Shown: positions 33,316 through 44,128, counted from the stretch's first letter. The stretch is 64,000 bases of DNA from Mesobacillus subterraneus (GCF_003937825.1 NZ_RSFW01000013.1:186001-250000), one strand, 5' to 3'. Numbers and translations are program-made. The notes: generated by a model not told the origin, from the letters alone.

Positions 33316-34836
33316 TTATCTCATGAAGTCCATGAACTGATTGAAGTTCGTGTGGAGGAAGTCAATTGCCAGATTGGGCATAATTCCAAACAGGATCGTT
33401 CCGACTGCTGTTACCAGGATGACGACGAGAGTTCCCATTGGCAGCTGGATTTTTTCCTCGCTTGATGCCGGGCGGAAGAACATTTGCGTCATGATTCCAA
33501 AGTAATAGAAATACGATACGACGGTTGTGGCAATCATGATTGATACAAGTACGTAATGTGCCTGGTCGACCATCAACGCTCCCATGAAGATGTTCAGCTT
33601 ACCGATGAAGCCTGCTGTACCAGGGATTCCTGCGAGGGACAGGATGAAGATTCCCATGCCGACTGCCAATAGCGGTGAGCGGCGATACAGGCCAGCAAAG
33701 TGGCTGATATCCTCTGAACCATTTTTCATTGTGATGACCTGAATGATCGCGAATGCTCCAAGGTTCATCAATACGTATGCAAGCAGGTAGAACCAGATTG
33801 CATCGAATGTAATGAATGACATCGCTGTGAGCGCGACAAGGATGTAACCGGCGTGCGCAATACTTGAGTACGCGAACAGGCGCTTGATGTTGCGCTGTCT
33901 CAAGGCGATGACGTTACCGATGATCATCGTTGCTCCCGCAAGGAATGCAATGTAATCCTGCATTGCGAACAGAAGCGGAATTGGCTGTCCGTCCTCCTGC
34001 GCGACAGGAACATAACCGAAAATCGATAAAAGGATGCGGAGGATGATCACGAATCCAGCTGTTTTTGAGACGGCGCCCAAGAACGCAGTCACTGGAGTCG
34101 GAGCTCCTTCATAAACATCCGGTGCCCACATATGGAATGGAGCGGATGCCAGCTTGAATGACAAGCCGACGAAAATCATGAAGAATGCCAGTCCAAGAAT
34201 ATAGATGTGCTGAGGGTCAGTAAGACCGCCGAACACAGTTGCAATTCCTTTTAAATTCGTTGTGCCAGCGATTCCGAACACATAGCTCATACCGAACAAT
34301 GTGATCGCGGAAGAAATACCGCCGTTCAGCACATATTTCATCGCAGATTCGTTGGATTTCATATTCCGCTTGCGCATGCCCGCAAGAATATATGAAGGAA
34401 TCGACAGCAATTCAAGACCGACGAACAATGTGATCAAGTCGCCGCTTGAAGCCATGAACATGGTTCCAAGAACAGCAGACAGGAACAGGTAGAAAAATTC
34501 CCCTTTATTGTCTTCGAGTCCGTCATTGTGTTTGTAGTCAATCGCTAAAAGCATGACAAGCGCTGCACCAAGAAGCAGGATCAGCTTGAAGGCAATCGCG
34601 AATGAATCCAATCTGAACGTATCGTACAAAATCGAAGTTGTATCTGTGCCTATCAGCGAAACTAGTGATGCCAGGGCAAGTACTACACCCGCGAAGCCGA
34701 CCCATCCAAGGATTTTACGGTCAACATGCTTTGGCATGAACAAATCTGCTACTGATAAAATGGCAATGAAGCCAAGGATGATGAATTCCGGAGTCATCGT
34801 CCCCCAATCAAATGATAGAAGCGTCTCTAAATCCAT
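33316..34836 (-). CDS. nuoN: NADH-quinone oxidoreductase subunit N
   Basis: The 506-residue antiporter-like membrane subunit has about 14 helices. LFAYSSIAHAGY and KLASAPFHMWAPDVYEGAPTPV are the NuoN/M/L signatures. It completes the proton-pumping arm and is the last gene of the operon. Confidence 0.97.
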   Translation of the reverse strand: MDLETLLSFDWGTMTPEFIILGFIAILSVADLFMPKHVDRKILGWVGFAGVVLALASLVSLIGTDTTSILYDTFRLDSFAIAFKLILLLGAALVMLLAIDYKHNDGLEDNKGEFFYLFLSAVLGTMFMASSGDLITLFVGLELLSIPSYILAGMRKRNMKSNESAMKYVLNGGISSAITLFGMSYVFGIAGTTNLKGIATVFGGLTDPQHIYILGLAFFMIFVGLSFKLASAPFHMWAPDVYEGAPTPVTAFLGAVSKTAGFVIILRILLSIFGYVPVAQEDGQPIPLLFAMQDYIAFLAGATMIIGNVIALRQRNIKRLFAYSSIAHAGYILVALTAMSFITFDAIWFYLLAYVLMNLGAFAIIQVITMKNGSEDISHFAGLYRRSPLLAVGMGIFILSLAGIPGTAGFIGKLNIFMGALMVDQAHYVLVSIMIATTVVSYFYYFGIMTQMFFRPASSEEKIQLPMGTLVVILVTAVGTILFGIMPNLAIDFLHTNFNQFMDFMR

Positions 34837-34842
34837 CCTTCA

Positions 34843-36363
34843 TCACCCCCCTATTCCCATCAAGATAGTCTCTAAAGTTGCTTGAAGCGGTTCACTAAGA
34901 ACAGCAGGATATACACCGATCAGAACGATCAGGCCAATCAGTACCAGGACCGGTGCCCATTCGAATGAGCGGATATCCGAAACCCCGACAAATTCACGCT
35001 CAGCTTTGCCATACGTGATCGCAAGCACTGCGCGCAGCAGGTAAACGGCTGTCATGATGATGCCGAGTGCACCGACCGCTGCAAGGACAGGCATTTCCTC
35101 GAACAATCCAAGGAAGGCCATGAATTCACTGACAAATCCGGACATGCCCGGCAGACCGAGTGATGCCATCGCGCCTGCAAGCAGGAAGCCTGATGCGAGC
35201 GGCATTCCTTTTGCCATGCCGCCAAGGTTGGCAAGCGTCGTCGTATGTGTGCGCTCATAAAGCACACCAACAAGGAAGAACAATAATGCTGAAATCAAGC
35301 CGTGTGAAACGACCTGGAAGATGGCGCCCTGAATCCCAGCTTCATTTAATGCGCCAAGTCCGATTAAAACGATCCCCATGTGGGAAATAGAAGAGTACGC
35401 TAGCACCATCTTGAAATCTGTCTGGATGAACGCCAGGAATGCTCCATACAGAAGGTTGATGACTCCAAGCACTGCAAGCAGCACTGCCAGGTCAGCGAAC
35501 TGTTCCGGGAAAATCCCCATTCCGAAGCGAATCAGACCGAAAGCACCAATCTTCAATAGAATTCCGGAGTGAATCATGACGATTGATGGCGGCGCCTCAA
35601 CGTGAACACGCAGCATCCAGCTGTGAAGCGGGAAGATTGGCAGCTTAACGCCAAAGGCGACAAGCAATGCAACCAGCAAGCCCATCTTCAGCGACTCGGA
35701 AATCGGCGCGAACATTGGCGCGTTTTCTGTGTTTAAAATGACTCTAAGCATATCAATGTTTGACGTGCCTGTTCTTGAAAATAACACCATGATGACGATC
35801 AGCAAAACAGCTGATCCAAGGCCGTTATAAATCAAGAAGCTGTATGCAGCCTTTTCTTTTTCATAATAGCCCCATTTTCCAATCAGGAAAAACATCGGAA
35901 TGAGCGTGATTTCAAAGAAAAGGAAGAACAAAATCAAGTTCTGTGCCGTGAACACTCCCAGCATCCCGATTTCGAGAAGCAGGAACAGCATGTAGTAGCC
36001 TTTCCATTCTTTTTTGATATGGAAGGAAGCGATTGCCGCCAGTGTAGCGATGACTGCAGTCAGCACGACCATCACGAGACCGAAGCCGTCGATGCCAAGC
36101 TCATAGTTCACGGTGAACATGCCGGATTGCTCGGCACCCTGGCCGCCAAACTGGATCCAGCGGAATTTTTCCGAAAAATTCGCCAGGTCGCTGCCGCCGC
36201 GGTACGAGAAATATGCGAGCAGTGCAAGGACCAAAGATGGCAGTGTCGCCAGCACACCAAGCATCTTGATGCCTGATTCATTCGTCTTTGGCATGAATGC
36301 CAATAGCAGGATACCTAGTAACGGGGAGAATACCAGCAAGGAAAGAAAATAATTGAATTCCAT
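34843..36363 (-). CDS. nuoM: NADH-quinone oxidoreductase subunit M
   Basis: This 506-residue membrane subunit has the Mrp-antiporter-like core (KLPIFPLHSWMLRVHVEAP and LAYSSISHMG). It lies between nuoL and nuoN and overlaps the nuoL end by one base. Proton-translocating subunit of complex I. Confidence 0.97.
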   Translation of the reverse strand: MEFNYFLSLLVFSPLLGILLLAFMPKTNESGIKMLGVLATLPSLVLALLAYFSYRGGSDLANFSEKFRWIQFGGQGAEQSGMFTVNYELGIDGFGLVMVVLTAVIATLAAIASFHIKKEWKGYYMLFLLLEIGMLGVFTAQNLILFFLFFEITLIPMFFLIGKWGYYEKEKAAYSFLIYNGLGSAVLLIVIMVLFSRTGTSNIDMLRVILNTENAPMFAPISESLKMGLLVALLVAFGVKLPIFPLHSWMLRVHVEAPPSIVMIHSGILLKIGAFGLIRFGMGIFPEQFADLAVLLAVLGVINLLYGAFLAFIQTDFKMVLAYSSISHMGIVLIGLGALNEAGIQGAIFQVVSHGLISALLFFLVGVLYERTHTTTLANLGGMAKGMPLASGFLLAGAMASLGLPGMSGFVSEFMAFLGLFEEMPVLAAVGALGIIMTAVYLLRAVLAITYGKAEREFVGVSDIRSFEWAPVLVLIGLIVLIGVYPAVLSEPLQATLETILMGIGG

Positions 36364-38225
36364 TACAAATACCCCCCTGTTAACGCATAGATGACCATCA
36401 GGACGGCAAGTCCGACAAATGCGATAGTGCCGTATGTCTGTACCTGTCCGTTCTGGATTTTAGCGCCAGTCTTGCCAAGCGCCTGGACCGTAGCCGTTGT
36501 CAGCTTCACTAGTCCTTCCACAACGAAGAGCTCAATGAACCGCAGGAATAAGCTGATCGCTTTCGTTGCGAACACAACGGACTGGTTATAAATTTCATCG
36601 ATATAGTACTTATTTTTTACGACCCCATAAGCAATTGGCGCTCTGCTGCTGAGCCAGTCGCGGGAGATCGAATTCTTGCTGTACATCATCCATGCCAGCA
36701 GAATGCCGAGCAGGGATACAGCGGTAGCGACAATCATGATCCAGCCAGGTCCGGCAATATGGCCGTGGCCAAGCGCTTCATTGCCTTCTACCAGCCAGTC
36801 ACCAAGGAACGCACCGAACCAAGGTGTATTGACATAACCGGCTACAACAGCCAGCACAGCAAGAACAAGCATCGGCAATGTCATCACAGATGGCGACTCA
36901 TGGACATTCTTCATTTCGCTGCGTGCTTCACCGGTGAAGACCATGAAAAACAGGCGGAACATGTAGAATGCCGTGAAGAATGCCGCGATGACAGCAAGCC
37001 AGAACAGGCCGTAATTGCCATGCGCCCATGCAGCGATCAGGATTTCATCTTTACTGAAGAACCCTGAGAATAGCGGAACACCGCTGATGGCCAGAGTCCC
37101 GATCAGGAACAATGGACCAGTGAACGTAAGCTTTTTCCAAAGCCCGCCCATTTTTTCAATATCCTGTGTATGTACAGCATGGATGACGCTACCTGCTGCA
37201 AGGAACAATAACGCTTTGAAGAAAGCGTGGGTCATCAGGTGGAACACACCGGCAACATAACCGGCAGAACCCAATGCCAGCATCATGTAACCAAGCTGGC
37301 TGACCGTCGAGTACGCGAGAACGCGTTTGATGTCGTTCTGCACAAGGCCGATCGAAGCGGCGAAAATCGCCGTGAATGCACCGATGATCGCTACAGTAAG
37401 CATCGCTGTTTCACTCGCATTGAACAGTGGGAACAATGATGCAACAAGATAGACACCGGCCGCAACCATCGTCGCTGCGTGGATTAACGCAGAAACTGGC
37501 GTCGGACCTTCCATCGCGTCCGGAAGCCATGTGTGAAGCGGGAACTGACCCGATTTACCAACGGCTCCGATGAAAATCAGGATCGCCGTAAGGGTAATCA
37601 TCGTTCCAGAAATCGCGCCTTCTTCTACTGCTGCAAAAATTTCATCATATTCGAAGCTGCCAGTTTGCCAGAATAATAAGATCATCCCGATCAGCAGCCC
37701 GACATCCCCAATACGAGTCATGATGAAGGCTTTTTTCGCAGCCGCTTTGGCGCTTTCTTTGTAAAAATAAAATCCGATCAACAGGAATGAACCTACACCG
37801 ACCAATTCCCAGAAAATATAAGTCTGAAGAAGGTTCGGCGAGATTACGAGTCCAAGCATTGCAAAAGTAAATAGTCCGAGATAAGCATAGAAGACCGGGA
37901 ATCGCTCATCACCATGCATATAGCCTTTTGAGTAGGTATGTACAAGGAAGCTGACAAGAGAGACGATCACCAGCATCAATGCGTTTAATTGATTTACTTC
38001 AAAACCCGCAGTAAGTTCCAGGTTCCCAATAGTCAGCCAGACGGCTTCAGCTTTATGTGTCGGGCTCTCCAGGCGCTCGAGGAGCACAAGGATGGAGTAG
38101 ACAAGAGAGGCAAGCGTCGCCAGGATGCCGACGAATGCACTCGCTTCTTTAAGCCTTTTGCCGAACAGCAGAAGGAACAGAAAGGATACAAGCGGGAACA
38201 GCGGAATGAGCCAAGCATTCTCCAT
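36363..38225 (-). CDS. nuoL: NADH-quinone oxidoreductase subunit L
   Basis: The roughly 620-residue membrane subunit has HTWLPDAMEGPTPVSALIHAATMV and AYSTVSQLGYM. The start ATG (38225, MENAW) is preceded by AAGGGG, though the spacing is long; an upstream reading would add implausible residues. It has the long lateral helix region near the C-terminus. Confidence 0.95.
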   Translation of the reverse strand: MENAWLIPLFPLVSFLFLLLFGKRLKEASAFVGILATLASLVYSILVLLERLESPTHKAEAVWLTIGNLELTAGFEVNQLNALMLVIVSLVSFLVHTYSKGYMHGDERFPVFYAYLGLFTFAMLGLVISPNLLQTYIFWELVGVGSFLLIGFYFYKESAKAAAKKAFIMTRIGDVGLLIGMILLFWQTGSFEYDEIFAAVEEGAISGTMITLTAILIFIGAVGKSGQFPLHTWLPDAMEGPTPVSALIHAATMVAAGVYLVASLFPLFNASETAMLTVAIIGAFTAIFAASIGLVQNDIKRVLAYSTVSQLGYMMLALGSAGYVAGVFHLMTHAFFKALLFLAAGSVIHAVHTQDIEKMGGLWKKLTFTGPLFLIGTLAISGVPLFSGFFSKDEILIAAWAHGNYGLFWLAVIAAFFTAFYMFRLFFMVFTGEARSEMKNVHESPSVMTLPMLVLAVLAVVAGYVNTPWFGAFLGDWLVEGNEALGHGHIAGPGWIMIVATAVSLLGILLAWMMYSKNSISRDWLSSRAPIAYGVVKNKYYIDEIYNQSVVFATKAISLFLRFIELFVVEGLVKLTTATVQALGKTGAKIQNGQVQTYGTIAFVGLAVLMVIYALTGGYL

Positions 38226-38379
38226 TAATATCACAATCCCCTTTTTTGAACGCGCGCGTGATCGATCATGTGTACGCCCGTCAGATTGAGGCCCGCATTT
38301 CACGGGGCAGTCCAGCTACAAGAATTTTTTATCTAATGCCAGCGGCAGTGTGCCGCATATGGTACATGGTTCTATCAAA

Positions 38380-38694
38380 CTAGTTCTTCAGCTGATTCAC
38401 TTCGTCGATATTGACCGACCTGCGGTTGCGGTAAAGCGATATCAGAATCGCCAGACCAACAGCTACCTCAGCTGCAGCCACCGCGATGGAAAACAGCGCG
38501 AACACCTGGCCAGTGATGGAAGGATTCGCTCCGTATTTACTGAAGGTTACCAGATTGATATTGACGGCATTCAGCATCAATTCAATCGAAATCAATACGA
38601 TAACCGTGTTCTTTTTTGTCAGGGCTCCATACAGACCGATGCAAAACAAGATCAGTGCCAGAGCGAGATAGGCTGAAACCGGAACAGAACTCAT
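38380..38694 (-). CDS. nuoK: NADH-quinone oxidoreductase subunit K
   Basis: This 104-residue protein has three helices. The conserved membrane glutamate in [18 protein letters not shown] and another in [10 protein letters not shown] are present, both needed for proton transfer in relatives. Overlaps nuoJ by 4 nt. Confidence 0.97.
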   Translation of the reverse strand: MSSVPVSAYLALALILFCIGLYGALTKKNTVIVLISIELMLNAVNINLVTFSKYGANPSITGQVFALFSIAVAAAEVAVGLAILISLYRNRRSVNIDEVNQLKN

Positions 38695-39215
38695 TCCTGA
38701 TCACCCTCCTTTTCATCATCCCTGCGTGCCAGTACGATCGCACCGACAAGGGCAGCGAGCAGGATGACGGATGTCAGTTCAAACGGGATGATATAGTGAG
38801 AGAACAGTGAAATCCCGATTTGTTCTGTATTGTTTTCATGCAATGTATTTGGAACTGCCTCGAAATCCAGGTCATAAATTCCAAAATAGACTGCTGCGCC
38901 GAAGCCCAGGACGCCGACAAGCAGGAAAAGCCTGCGAAGGGTGCCGCCTTTTGGCTCAGCCTCGTCGCCATGGTGGCGGGTAAGCATGATTCCGAACAGC
39001 ATCATGATAGTGATGGCACCGGAATAGATCATTACCTGGACCACCGCCAGAAATTCAGCGGACAGCAACACATAAATACCTGCAATACTGACGAATGTAA
39101 AGACGAGCGCAACGACCATGTGGACGACCTTGGTAAGGTTCAATAAAAGCACGCCGCCGATTACCGCCACTAAAGCAAGTGACATAAACGCAAAAAATTC
39201 GCCTGTTAACGTCAT
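38691..39215 (-). CDS. nuoJ: NADH-quinone oxidoreductase subunit J
   Basis: The 174-residue membrane protein has five helices and the family motifs [26 protein letters not shown]. It overlaps nuoI by 4 nt and nuoK by 4 nt. Membrane arm subunit. Confidence 0.96.
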   Translation of the reverse strand: MTLTGEFFAFMSLALVAVIGGVLLLNLTKVVHMVVALVFTFVSIAGIYVLLSAEFLAVVQVMIYSGAITIMMLFGIMLTRHHGDEAEPKGGTLRRLFLLVGVLGFGAAVYFGIYDLDFEAVPNTLHENNTEQIGISLFSHYIIPFELTSVILLAALVGAIVLARRDDEKEGDQE

Positions 39216-39640
39216 GCTTTATTCACCTTCCGTATATTCTCATCATTTTCGTCAAGCCACTCCAGGTTCTTGAATAAATCATCCCGGCTGTATTCAGCAA
39301 GCTCGAAGTTATTCGTCATGATGATCGCTTCAGTCGGGCAGACTTCTGTGCATAGGTCACAGAGAATGCAAAGCTCGAAGTTGATATCATACGTATCGAT
39401 GATCTTGCCTTTTTTCGTTGGATCAGGATGCTTCTTACCAGTCAAGTTAATGCAATCTGTCGGGCATATATTGGCACACTGGTTGCAGACGATGCATTTT
39501 TCAGGATAAAACTTCTGGATCCCGCGGAACCGGTCCGGCAGCGGAATCGGTTTGTTCGGATAATCATAAGTAAGCTTTTCACGAGTCAATTGTTTAAGGG
39601 TATAAGCTAATCCTTTAGTCCATCCTAGCACGTAATTCAC
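39212..39640 (-). CDS. nuoI: NADH-quinone oxidoreductase subunit I, two 4Fe-4S
   Basis: This 142-residue ferredoxin-like subunit has two 4Fe-4S cysteine sets, C-I-V-C-N-Q-C-A-N-I-C-P and C-I-L-C-D-L-C-T-E-V-C-P. They carry electrons to the N2 cluster in NuoB. Links the peripheral arm to the membrane arm. Confidence 0.98.
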   Translation of the reverse strand: MNYVLGWTKGLAYTLKQLTREKLTYDYPNKPIPLPDRFRGIQKFYPEKCIVCNQCANICPTDCINLTGKKHPDPTKKGKIIDTYDINFELCILCDLCTEVCPTEAIIMTNNFELAEYSRDDLFKNLEWLDENDENIRKVNKA

Positions 39641-39673
39641 CCCTTTAATGCAGGAAGCAAGGTGCTTCCATTC

Positions 39674-40681
39674 CTATTTTAGAAAAAATTCTTTAATTAA
39701 CGCAGTAAGGAAGATGTTTGCCAGCGCTACCGGCAGAAGCACTTTCCATGCGAATTCCATCAATTGGTCAGCGCGGATACGCGGGAACGTAGCACGGAAC
39801 CAAATCAGGATGTAAACAACCAGGCTGAACTTAAGCGCGAACCATACAGCTCCAGGAATGAAGCCCAGGAACGGCAGCGGCAGCCATCCGCCAAGGAACA
39901 ACACAGTGATCAAGGCTGACATTGCGAACATATACACATACTCAGCAAGCATGAACATCGCCCAGCGAAAGCCTGAATACTCAGTATGGAAACCGGCGAC
40001 AAGCTCGTTTTCCGCTTCAGCAAGGTCGAATGGCACCCTATTCAGTTCGGCCGTAGCCGCGATGAAGAACACGATGAACGCGATCGGCTGCCACAGGATG
40101 AACCAGCCGCTTTCGCCCTGAACAGCAACGATCTCGTTAAGGTTCAGGCTGCCTGCCAGCAGGACGATCCCAAGCACGCTCATGACAAGCGGAATTTCGT
40201 AGGAAATCATCTGTGCCGCGGCACGCATACCGCCAAGCAAAGAGTATTTATTGTTTGATGCCCAGCCTGCCATCAGCATGCCGACGATGGTCAACCCTGA
40301 AATTGCGATGTAGTACAGAAAGCCGACATTCAAGTCAGCGAATTGCAGTTTGTCTGTCAGCGGAATCGTCGCCATGACCATGAAGGACGGCGCGAACGCG
40401 ATGACAGGTGCGATAATGAACAGCGGCTTATCCGCTGCTTTTGGGATTAAGTCCTCTTTTACAAGAAGCTTGACAACGTCGGCTACGGACTGTAAAAGTC
40501 CCCACTTGCCGCCGACATATGCTGGACCATAACGGCCCTGCATGAAGCCCAGCACTTTCCGCTCTGCCAGGATCGCCATTGTTACGAAACCAAGGATGAC
40601 CAACAGCAGGACGACAGCAAGGGCAAAGAAAATACTGAAATTCAAAAGGCCTGCGCTTGATTCGAGAAGATCCTGAACCAT
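39674..40681 (-). CDS. nuoH: NADH-quinone oxidoreductase subunit H
   Basis: The 335-residue membrane subunit has FVTMAILAERKVLGFMQGRYGP, FIIAPVIAF and FDLAEAENELVAGFHTEYSG, the quinone-binding segments. It abuts nuoD (shared position 40681). Forms the quinone site with NuoB and NuoD. Confidence 0.98.
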   Translation of the reverse strand: MVQDLLESSAGLLNFSIFFALAVVLLLVILGFVTMAILAERKVLGFMQGRYGPAYVGGKWGLLQSVADVVKLLVKEDLIPKAADKPLFIIAPVIAFAPSFMVMATIPLTDKLQFADLNVGFLYYIAISGLTIVGMLMAGWASNNKYSLLGGMRAAAQMISYEIPLVMSVLGIVLLAGSLNLNEIVAVQGESGWFILWQPIAFIVFFIAATAELNRVPFDLAEAENELVAGFHTEYSGFRWAMFMLAEYVYMFAMSALITVLFLGGWLPLPFLGFIPGAVWFALKFSLVVYILIWFRATFPRIRADQLMEFAWKVLLPVALANIFLTALIKEFFLK

Positions 40682-41781
40682 TAACCGTCTACCTCCCCAA
40701 GAACGATATCAACCGCTCCTAAAATCGCAATCAGATTTGAGATACTTTCTCCTTCGAGCAGTTTAGGAAGTATTTGCAGGTTGTAGAAGCTTGGTCTTCT
40801 GAACTTGAGACGGTATGGCTCTTTTTTGCCATCGCTGGAAATGTAGCAGCCGATTTCGCCTCTGGAGCCTTCGATCCGGACAAACGCTTCCCCTTTTGGA
40901 GCCTTGATGATTTTTGGAACCTTGGCCATGATCTCTCCGTCCTTCGGGAATTGCTCCACAGCCTGTTCAATGATTTTCAATGATTCTTCGATTTCGCCCA
41001 TCCTTACATAGTAACGGGCTAGCGCATCGCCTTCTTCGCGTGTGACAACGTCAAAGTCGAAGCGGTCATAGATTGAATACGGTTCGTCCTTGCGCAGATC
41101 CCATTTGACGCCGGTGCTGCGAAGGTTTGGTCCGCTCAATGAGTAATTGATTGCGTCTTCCTTCGTATATGTACCGATTCCTTTTGTACGGTTAAGGAAG
41201 ATTTCATTCCCTGATACAAGCTGGTGATAGCCCTTCAGCTGCCCTCTCAGGTAAGGAACGAATTCAGCGACCTTTTCAAGCCAGCCTTCCGGAGCATCCC
41301 ACTTCACGCCGCCAACACGCATGTAGTTGAATGTCAGGCGCGCTCCTGAAAGTTCATTCAGCAGGTTTAGGATCATTTCACGGTCACGGAATGCGTACAG
41401 CAATGGGCTTGTCGCACCAAAGTCGAGGATGAATGTTCCCCACCATAGCAAGTGGCTGGCAACCCGGTTCAATTCCATTGCCAGGATTCTCAGGTACTCA
41501 GCCCGTTCCGGAACCTGGAGCCCCATCATCGTTTCCACGGCATGGACGATGACATAGTTGTTCGTCATCGCAGAAACATAGTCCATCCGGTCCGTATAAG
41601 GGATGATTTGTGTGTATTGCAGGTTTTCGGCGAGCTTTTCAGTCCCGCGGTGCAAATAACCGATAACCGGTTTTGCTTCAACGATGATTTCACCGTCAAT
41701 TTTCAGAACGAGGCGGAATACACCGTGTGTACTAGGGTGCTGTGGGCCCACGTTCAAGAGCATTTCTTCTGTGCGTATCAC
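40681..41781 (-). CDS. nuoD: NADH-quinone oxidoreductase subunit D
   Basis: The 366-residue soluble subunit of the quinone-reducing module has GPQHPSTHG and HRGTEKL near the N-terminus and DIVLGEVDG at the end, as in hydrogenase-like large subunits. Its tyrosine/histidine quinone ligands come from the N-terminal loop. Confidence 0.98.
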   Translation of the reverse strand: MIRTEEMLLNVGPQHPSTHGVFRLVLKIDGEIIVEAKPVIGYLHRGTEKLAENLQYTQIIPYTDRMDYVSAMTNNYVIVHAVETMMGLQVPERAEYLRILAMELNRVASHLLWWGTFILDFGATSPLLYAFRDREMILNLLNELSGARLTFNYMRVGGVKWDAPEGWLEKVAEFVPYLRGQLKGYHQLVSGNEIFLNRTKGIGTYTKEDAINYSLSGPNLRSTGVKWDLRKDEPYSIYDRFDFDVVTREEGDALARYYVRMGEIEESLKIIEQAVEQFPKDGEIMAKVPKIIKAPKGEAFVRIEGSRGEIGCYISSDGKKEPYRLKFRRPSFYNLQILPKLLEGESISNLIAILGAVDIVLGEVDG

Positions 41782-41784
41782 GGG

Positions 41785-43158
41785 CTACACCTCCACATCA
41801 TACGGTTCATAGTCTTTTCTTAACGGGTGGCCGACCCAGTCTTCACCAAGCATGATGCGATGGAGATTTGGATGGCCTGTGAATTTGATGCCAAGCAAGT
41901 CGTATGTCTCACACTCCGGCCAGTCCGCACCCGCCCATAAAGGCTGCACCGACTGGATGACAGGGTCCTCGCGGTCAAGCTTGACCTTCAAGGCAACAGA
42001 CTGCCTGTTTTTGTATGAGTACAAGTGAACATACACTTCCATATGTGTTTGGAAATCAGTGCCATGAAGCTCTGATAGATAATCGAAGCCGAGCAATTCA
42101 TTGTATTTCAGGAATTCGGCCAGTCGATAATACGATTCTTTCCTGGCGACTAGCGTTGGAACATCCTTTGAAAGTGGATTAATATATGAATCTTCCAGAA
42201 TGTCATCACCAAGATTGTCGGTGATTGCTTTTACATATTTATCTAGATATGGCTGATTCGGAGAAGGCTTCTTCTCTTCAACAGGTTCTTCAGCTCCTGC
42301 TTTGGCGCCAGCTGCTGACTTCGCTTTAGCTGCCGCTGCTGCTTTTGCCTTTGCTGCGGCAATCGCTTTCGCTTTTTCGTCGTCAGCCGATCCACCGCCT
42401 GCTGCCGCTTTCGCCTTTGCTGCTGCGGCTGCTTTTGCCTTCGCTACAGCTGCGGCTTTCTTTTTCGCCAGATCATCATCGTCTGATGAAGCATCCGCTC
42501 CGCCGCCTGCTGCTTCCTGGGCTTTTCTTTTTGCTGCTGCGGCTGCTTTTGCCTTCGCTACGGCCGCGGCTTTCTTCTTCGCCAGGTCGTCGTCATCGCC
42601 TGCTGGAGCTTCTGCAGCTTCGCCTGCTTCAGCCTTTGCTTTCAATTTCGCTGCCGCTGCTGCCTTCGCCTTCGCAACGGCTGCGGCTTTCTTTTTCGCC
42701 AGATCATCGTCATCCGATGAAGCAGCTGCTGGTGCTTCTGTATCAGCATTTGCTTCTGCCTGGCCTGTTGCCTTCATTTTTGCCAGTGCGGCTGCTTTCG
42801 CTTTTGCTGCTGCCGCTGCTTTTTTCTTGGCTAATTCAGCGTCTTGACCTTCAACCGGTGCCGAAACCTCTTCCTTGCCTTCTGGTGCTTCAGCAGCCTG
42901 CCCATTCGCTTTCATCTTCGCCATGGCAGCTGCCTTTGCCTTCGCTGCTGCGGCGGCTTTCTTCTTTGCCAGTTCGGCATCATCACTTGTTGCCGGAGCC
43001 TGGTTTTCTTTCAGTTCAGGTTCTGCGACTTTGTCGGCAACCTCTTTCGGGTCGTTTCCTTCCCCTGCCTGTTTTGCCGCCTGGCGCTGCTTCGCAAGCT
43101 CCTTCGCCTTTGCTGCGGCTTCTCTCTTTATCTGCTCTAAATCCTTTTCCCCGCTCAT
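41785..43158 (-). CDS. nuoC: NADH-quinone oxidoreductase subunit C with long Ala/Lys-rich extension
   Basis: The C-terminal 170 residues (from about 285) form the normal NuoC domain, ending [15 protein letters not shown]. The first 280 residues are low complexity, mainly repeated [10 protein letters not shown] units between acidic SSDDDD or GDDDD stretches (about five units). Length is about double the family norm of 150-220. The antisense strand is open only because of the repeats. The extension is predicted unstructured or helical, and its length would vary through slippage. Position in the operon is normal. Confidence 0.94.
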   Translation of the reverse strand: MSGEKDLEQIKREAAAKAKELAKQRQAAKQAGEGNDPKEVADKVAEPELKENQAPATSDDAELAKKKAAAAAKAKAAAMAKMKANGQAAEAPEGKEEVSAPVEGQDAELAKKKAAAAAKAKAAALAKMKATGQAEANADTEAPAAASSDDDDLAKKKAAAVAKAKAAAAAKLKAKAEAGEAAEAPAGDDDDLAKKKAAAVAKAKAAAAAKRKAQEAAGGGADASSDDDDLAKKKAAAVAKAKAAAAAKAKAAAGGGSADDEKAKAIAAAKAKAAAAAKAKSAAGAKAGAEEPVEEKKPSPNQPYLDKYVKAITDNLGDDILEDSYINPLSKDVPTLVARKESYYRLAEFLKYNELLGFDYLSELHGTDFQTHMEVYVHLYSYKNRQSVALKVKLDREDPVIQSVQPLWAGADWPECETYDLLGIKFTGHPNLHRIMLGEDWVGHPLRKDYEPYDVEV

Positions 43159-43161
43159 CGG

Positions 43162-43674
43162 TTAGATCACCTTCTTCCCGGTTTTCGCCTCATAACGGAT
43201 TTTCTCTTTCAATTTATTAATCCCGTAAATCAATGCTGCTGGATTCGGCGGGCAACCCGGTATGTAAACATCGACTGGCACGATCTGGTCGACCCCTTTT
43301 ACAACTGAGTATGATTTTACATATGGTCCCCCTGCAGTCGCGCATGAACCCATTGCGATGACCCATTTTGGTTCAGCCAGCTGATCATACAGCCTGCGCA
43401 CTGTCGGAGCCATTTTCTTCGTAACCGTTCCTGACACGATCATGACATCGGATTGACGCGGCGAGTTGCGGTAGAATGTCCCGAAACGGTCAAGGTCGTA
43501 GTGAGCCGAACTGGAAGCCATCATTTCGATCGCACAGCATGCAAGACCGAATGTCATTGGCCAAAGCGAGTTGCTTCGCGCCCAGCCTTTTACCTGCTCA
43601 AGGGAAGTGACGAAAACATTCCTTTGGAGTTCTGCCATTTCTTCTGGTGAGATATCTTCCAATTTTAAATCCAT
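43162..43674 (-). CDS. nuoB: NADH-quinone oxidoreductase subunit B, N2 cluster
   Basis: The 170-residue product has N2-cluster cysteines: the pair in [10 protein letters not shown], then [10 protein letters not shown] and [10 protein letters not shown] 43674 follows AAGAAGGTG; longer reading adds residues overlapping nuoA. It overlaps the nuoA end by 10 nt. Passes electrons to quinone. Confidence 0.97.
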   Translation of the reverse strand: MDLKLEDISPEEMAELQRNVFVTSLEQVKGWARSNSLWPMTFGLACCAIEMMASSSAHYDLDRFGTFYRNSPRQSDVMIVSGTVTKKMAPTVRRLYDQLAEPKWVIAMGSCATAGGPYVKSYSVVKGVDQIVPVDVYIPGCPPNPAALIYGINKLKEKIRYEAKTGKKVI

Positions 43675-44042
43675 TTTAGCACCTTCTTTTTCCATGCGTA
43701 GATGAGTCCGATGAGAAGCATCACGACGAAAATCAGCATTTCAATCAACGCAAAGATTCCGAGTTTCTCATAGGCGACAGCCCATGGATACAAAAACACT
43801 GTTTCTACATCAAAAATAACGAACATAAGGGCAAACACATAGTAACGGACGTTAAATTGTACCCGTGCATCGCTGAACGGCACCATTCCGCTCTCATAGG
43901 TCGTGTATTTCCGCTCATCCTGCTTGTACTTCGGCCGCAAAAGCTTTGCCGCAAACAGAGCAACGATCGGAAGCAAGACCCCGAGACATAGGAACACAAA
44001 GACTATCAAATAGTTATTTTGATATAGATTCAACTGTTCCAT
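43665..44042 (-). CDS. nuoA: NADH-quinone oxidoreductase subunit A
   Basis: This 125-residue, three-helix membrane protein carries [32 protein letters not shown], the NuoA signature. ATG 44042 follows GGAGGG at 6 nt; the ATG at 44048 has no space. First gene of the operon. Confidence 0.97.
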   Translation of the reverse strand: MEQLNLYQNNYLIVFVFLCLGVLLPIVALFAAKLLRPKYKQDERKYTTYESGMVPFSDARVQFNVRYYVFALMFVIFDVETVFLYPWAVAYEKLGIFALIEMLIFVVMLLIGLIYAWKKKVLKWI

Positions 44043-44099
44043 GCCCATCCCTCCATTGTTGTGAAATTTTCATACTTTTTAAACTTGTAACCGATAACA

Positions 44100-44128
44100 A
44101 TTATACCATTGTTACAATAGTGTGTCGA
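44100..44128 (-). promoter_or_regulatory. Sigma-A-type promoter of the nuo operon
   Basis: Minus-strand TCGACA (44123-44128), 17-bp spacer and TATAAT (44100-44105). The -35 has one mismatch, the -10 is perfect. It lies about 55 bp before the nuoA start. Confidence 0.78.

Noticed and set aside
42302-42847. Long Ala/Phe-rich open frames antisense to nuoC
   Set aside because: Complement of the Ala/Lys low-complexity codons. No start signal, and nuoC itself is clear.
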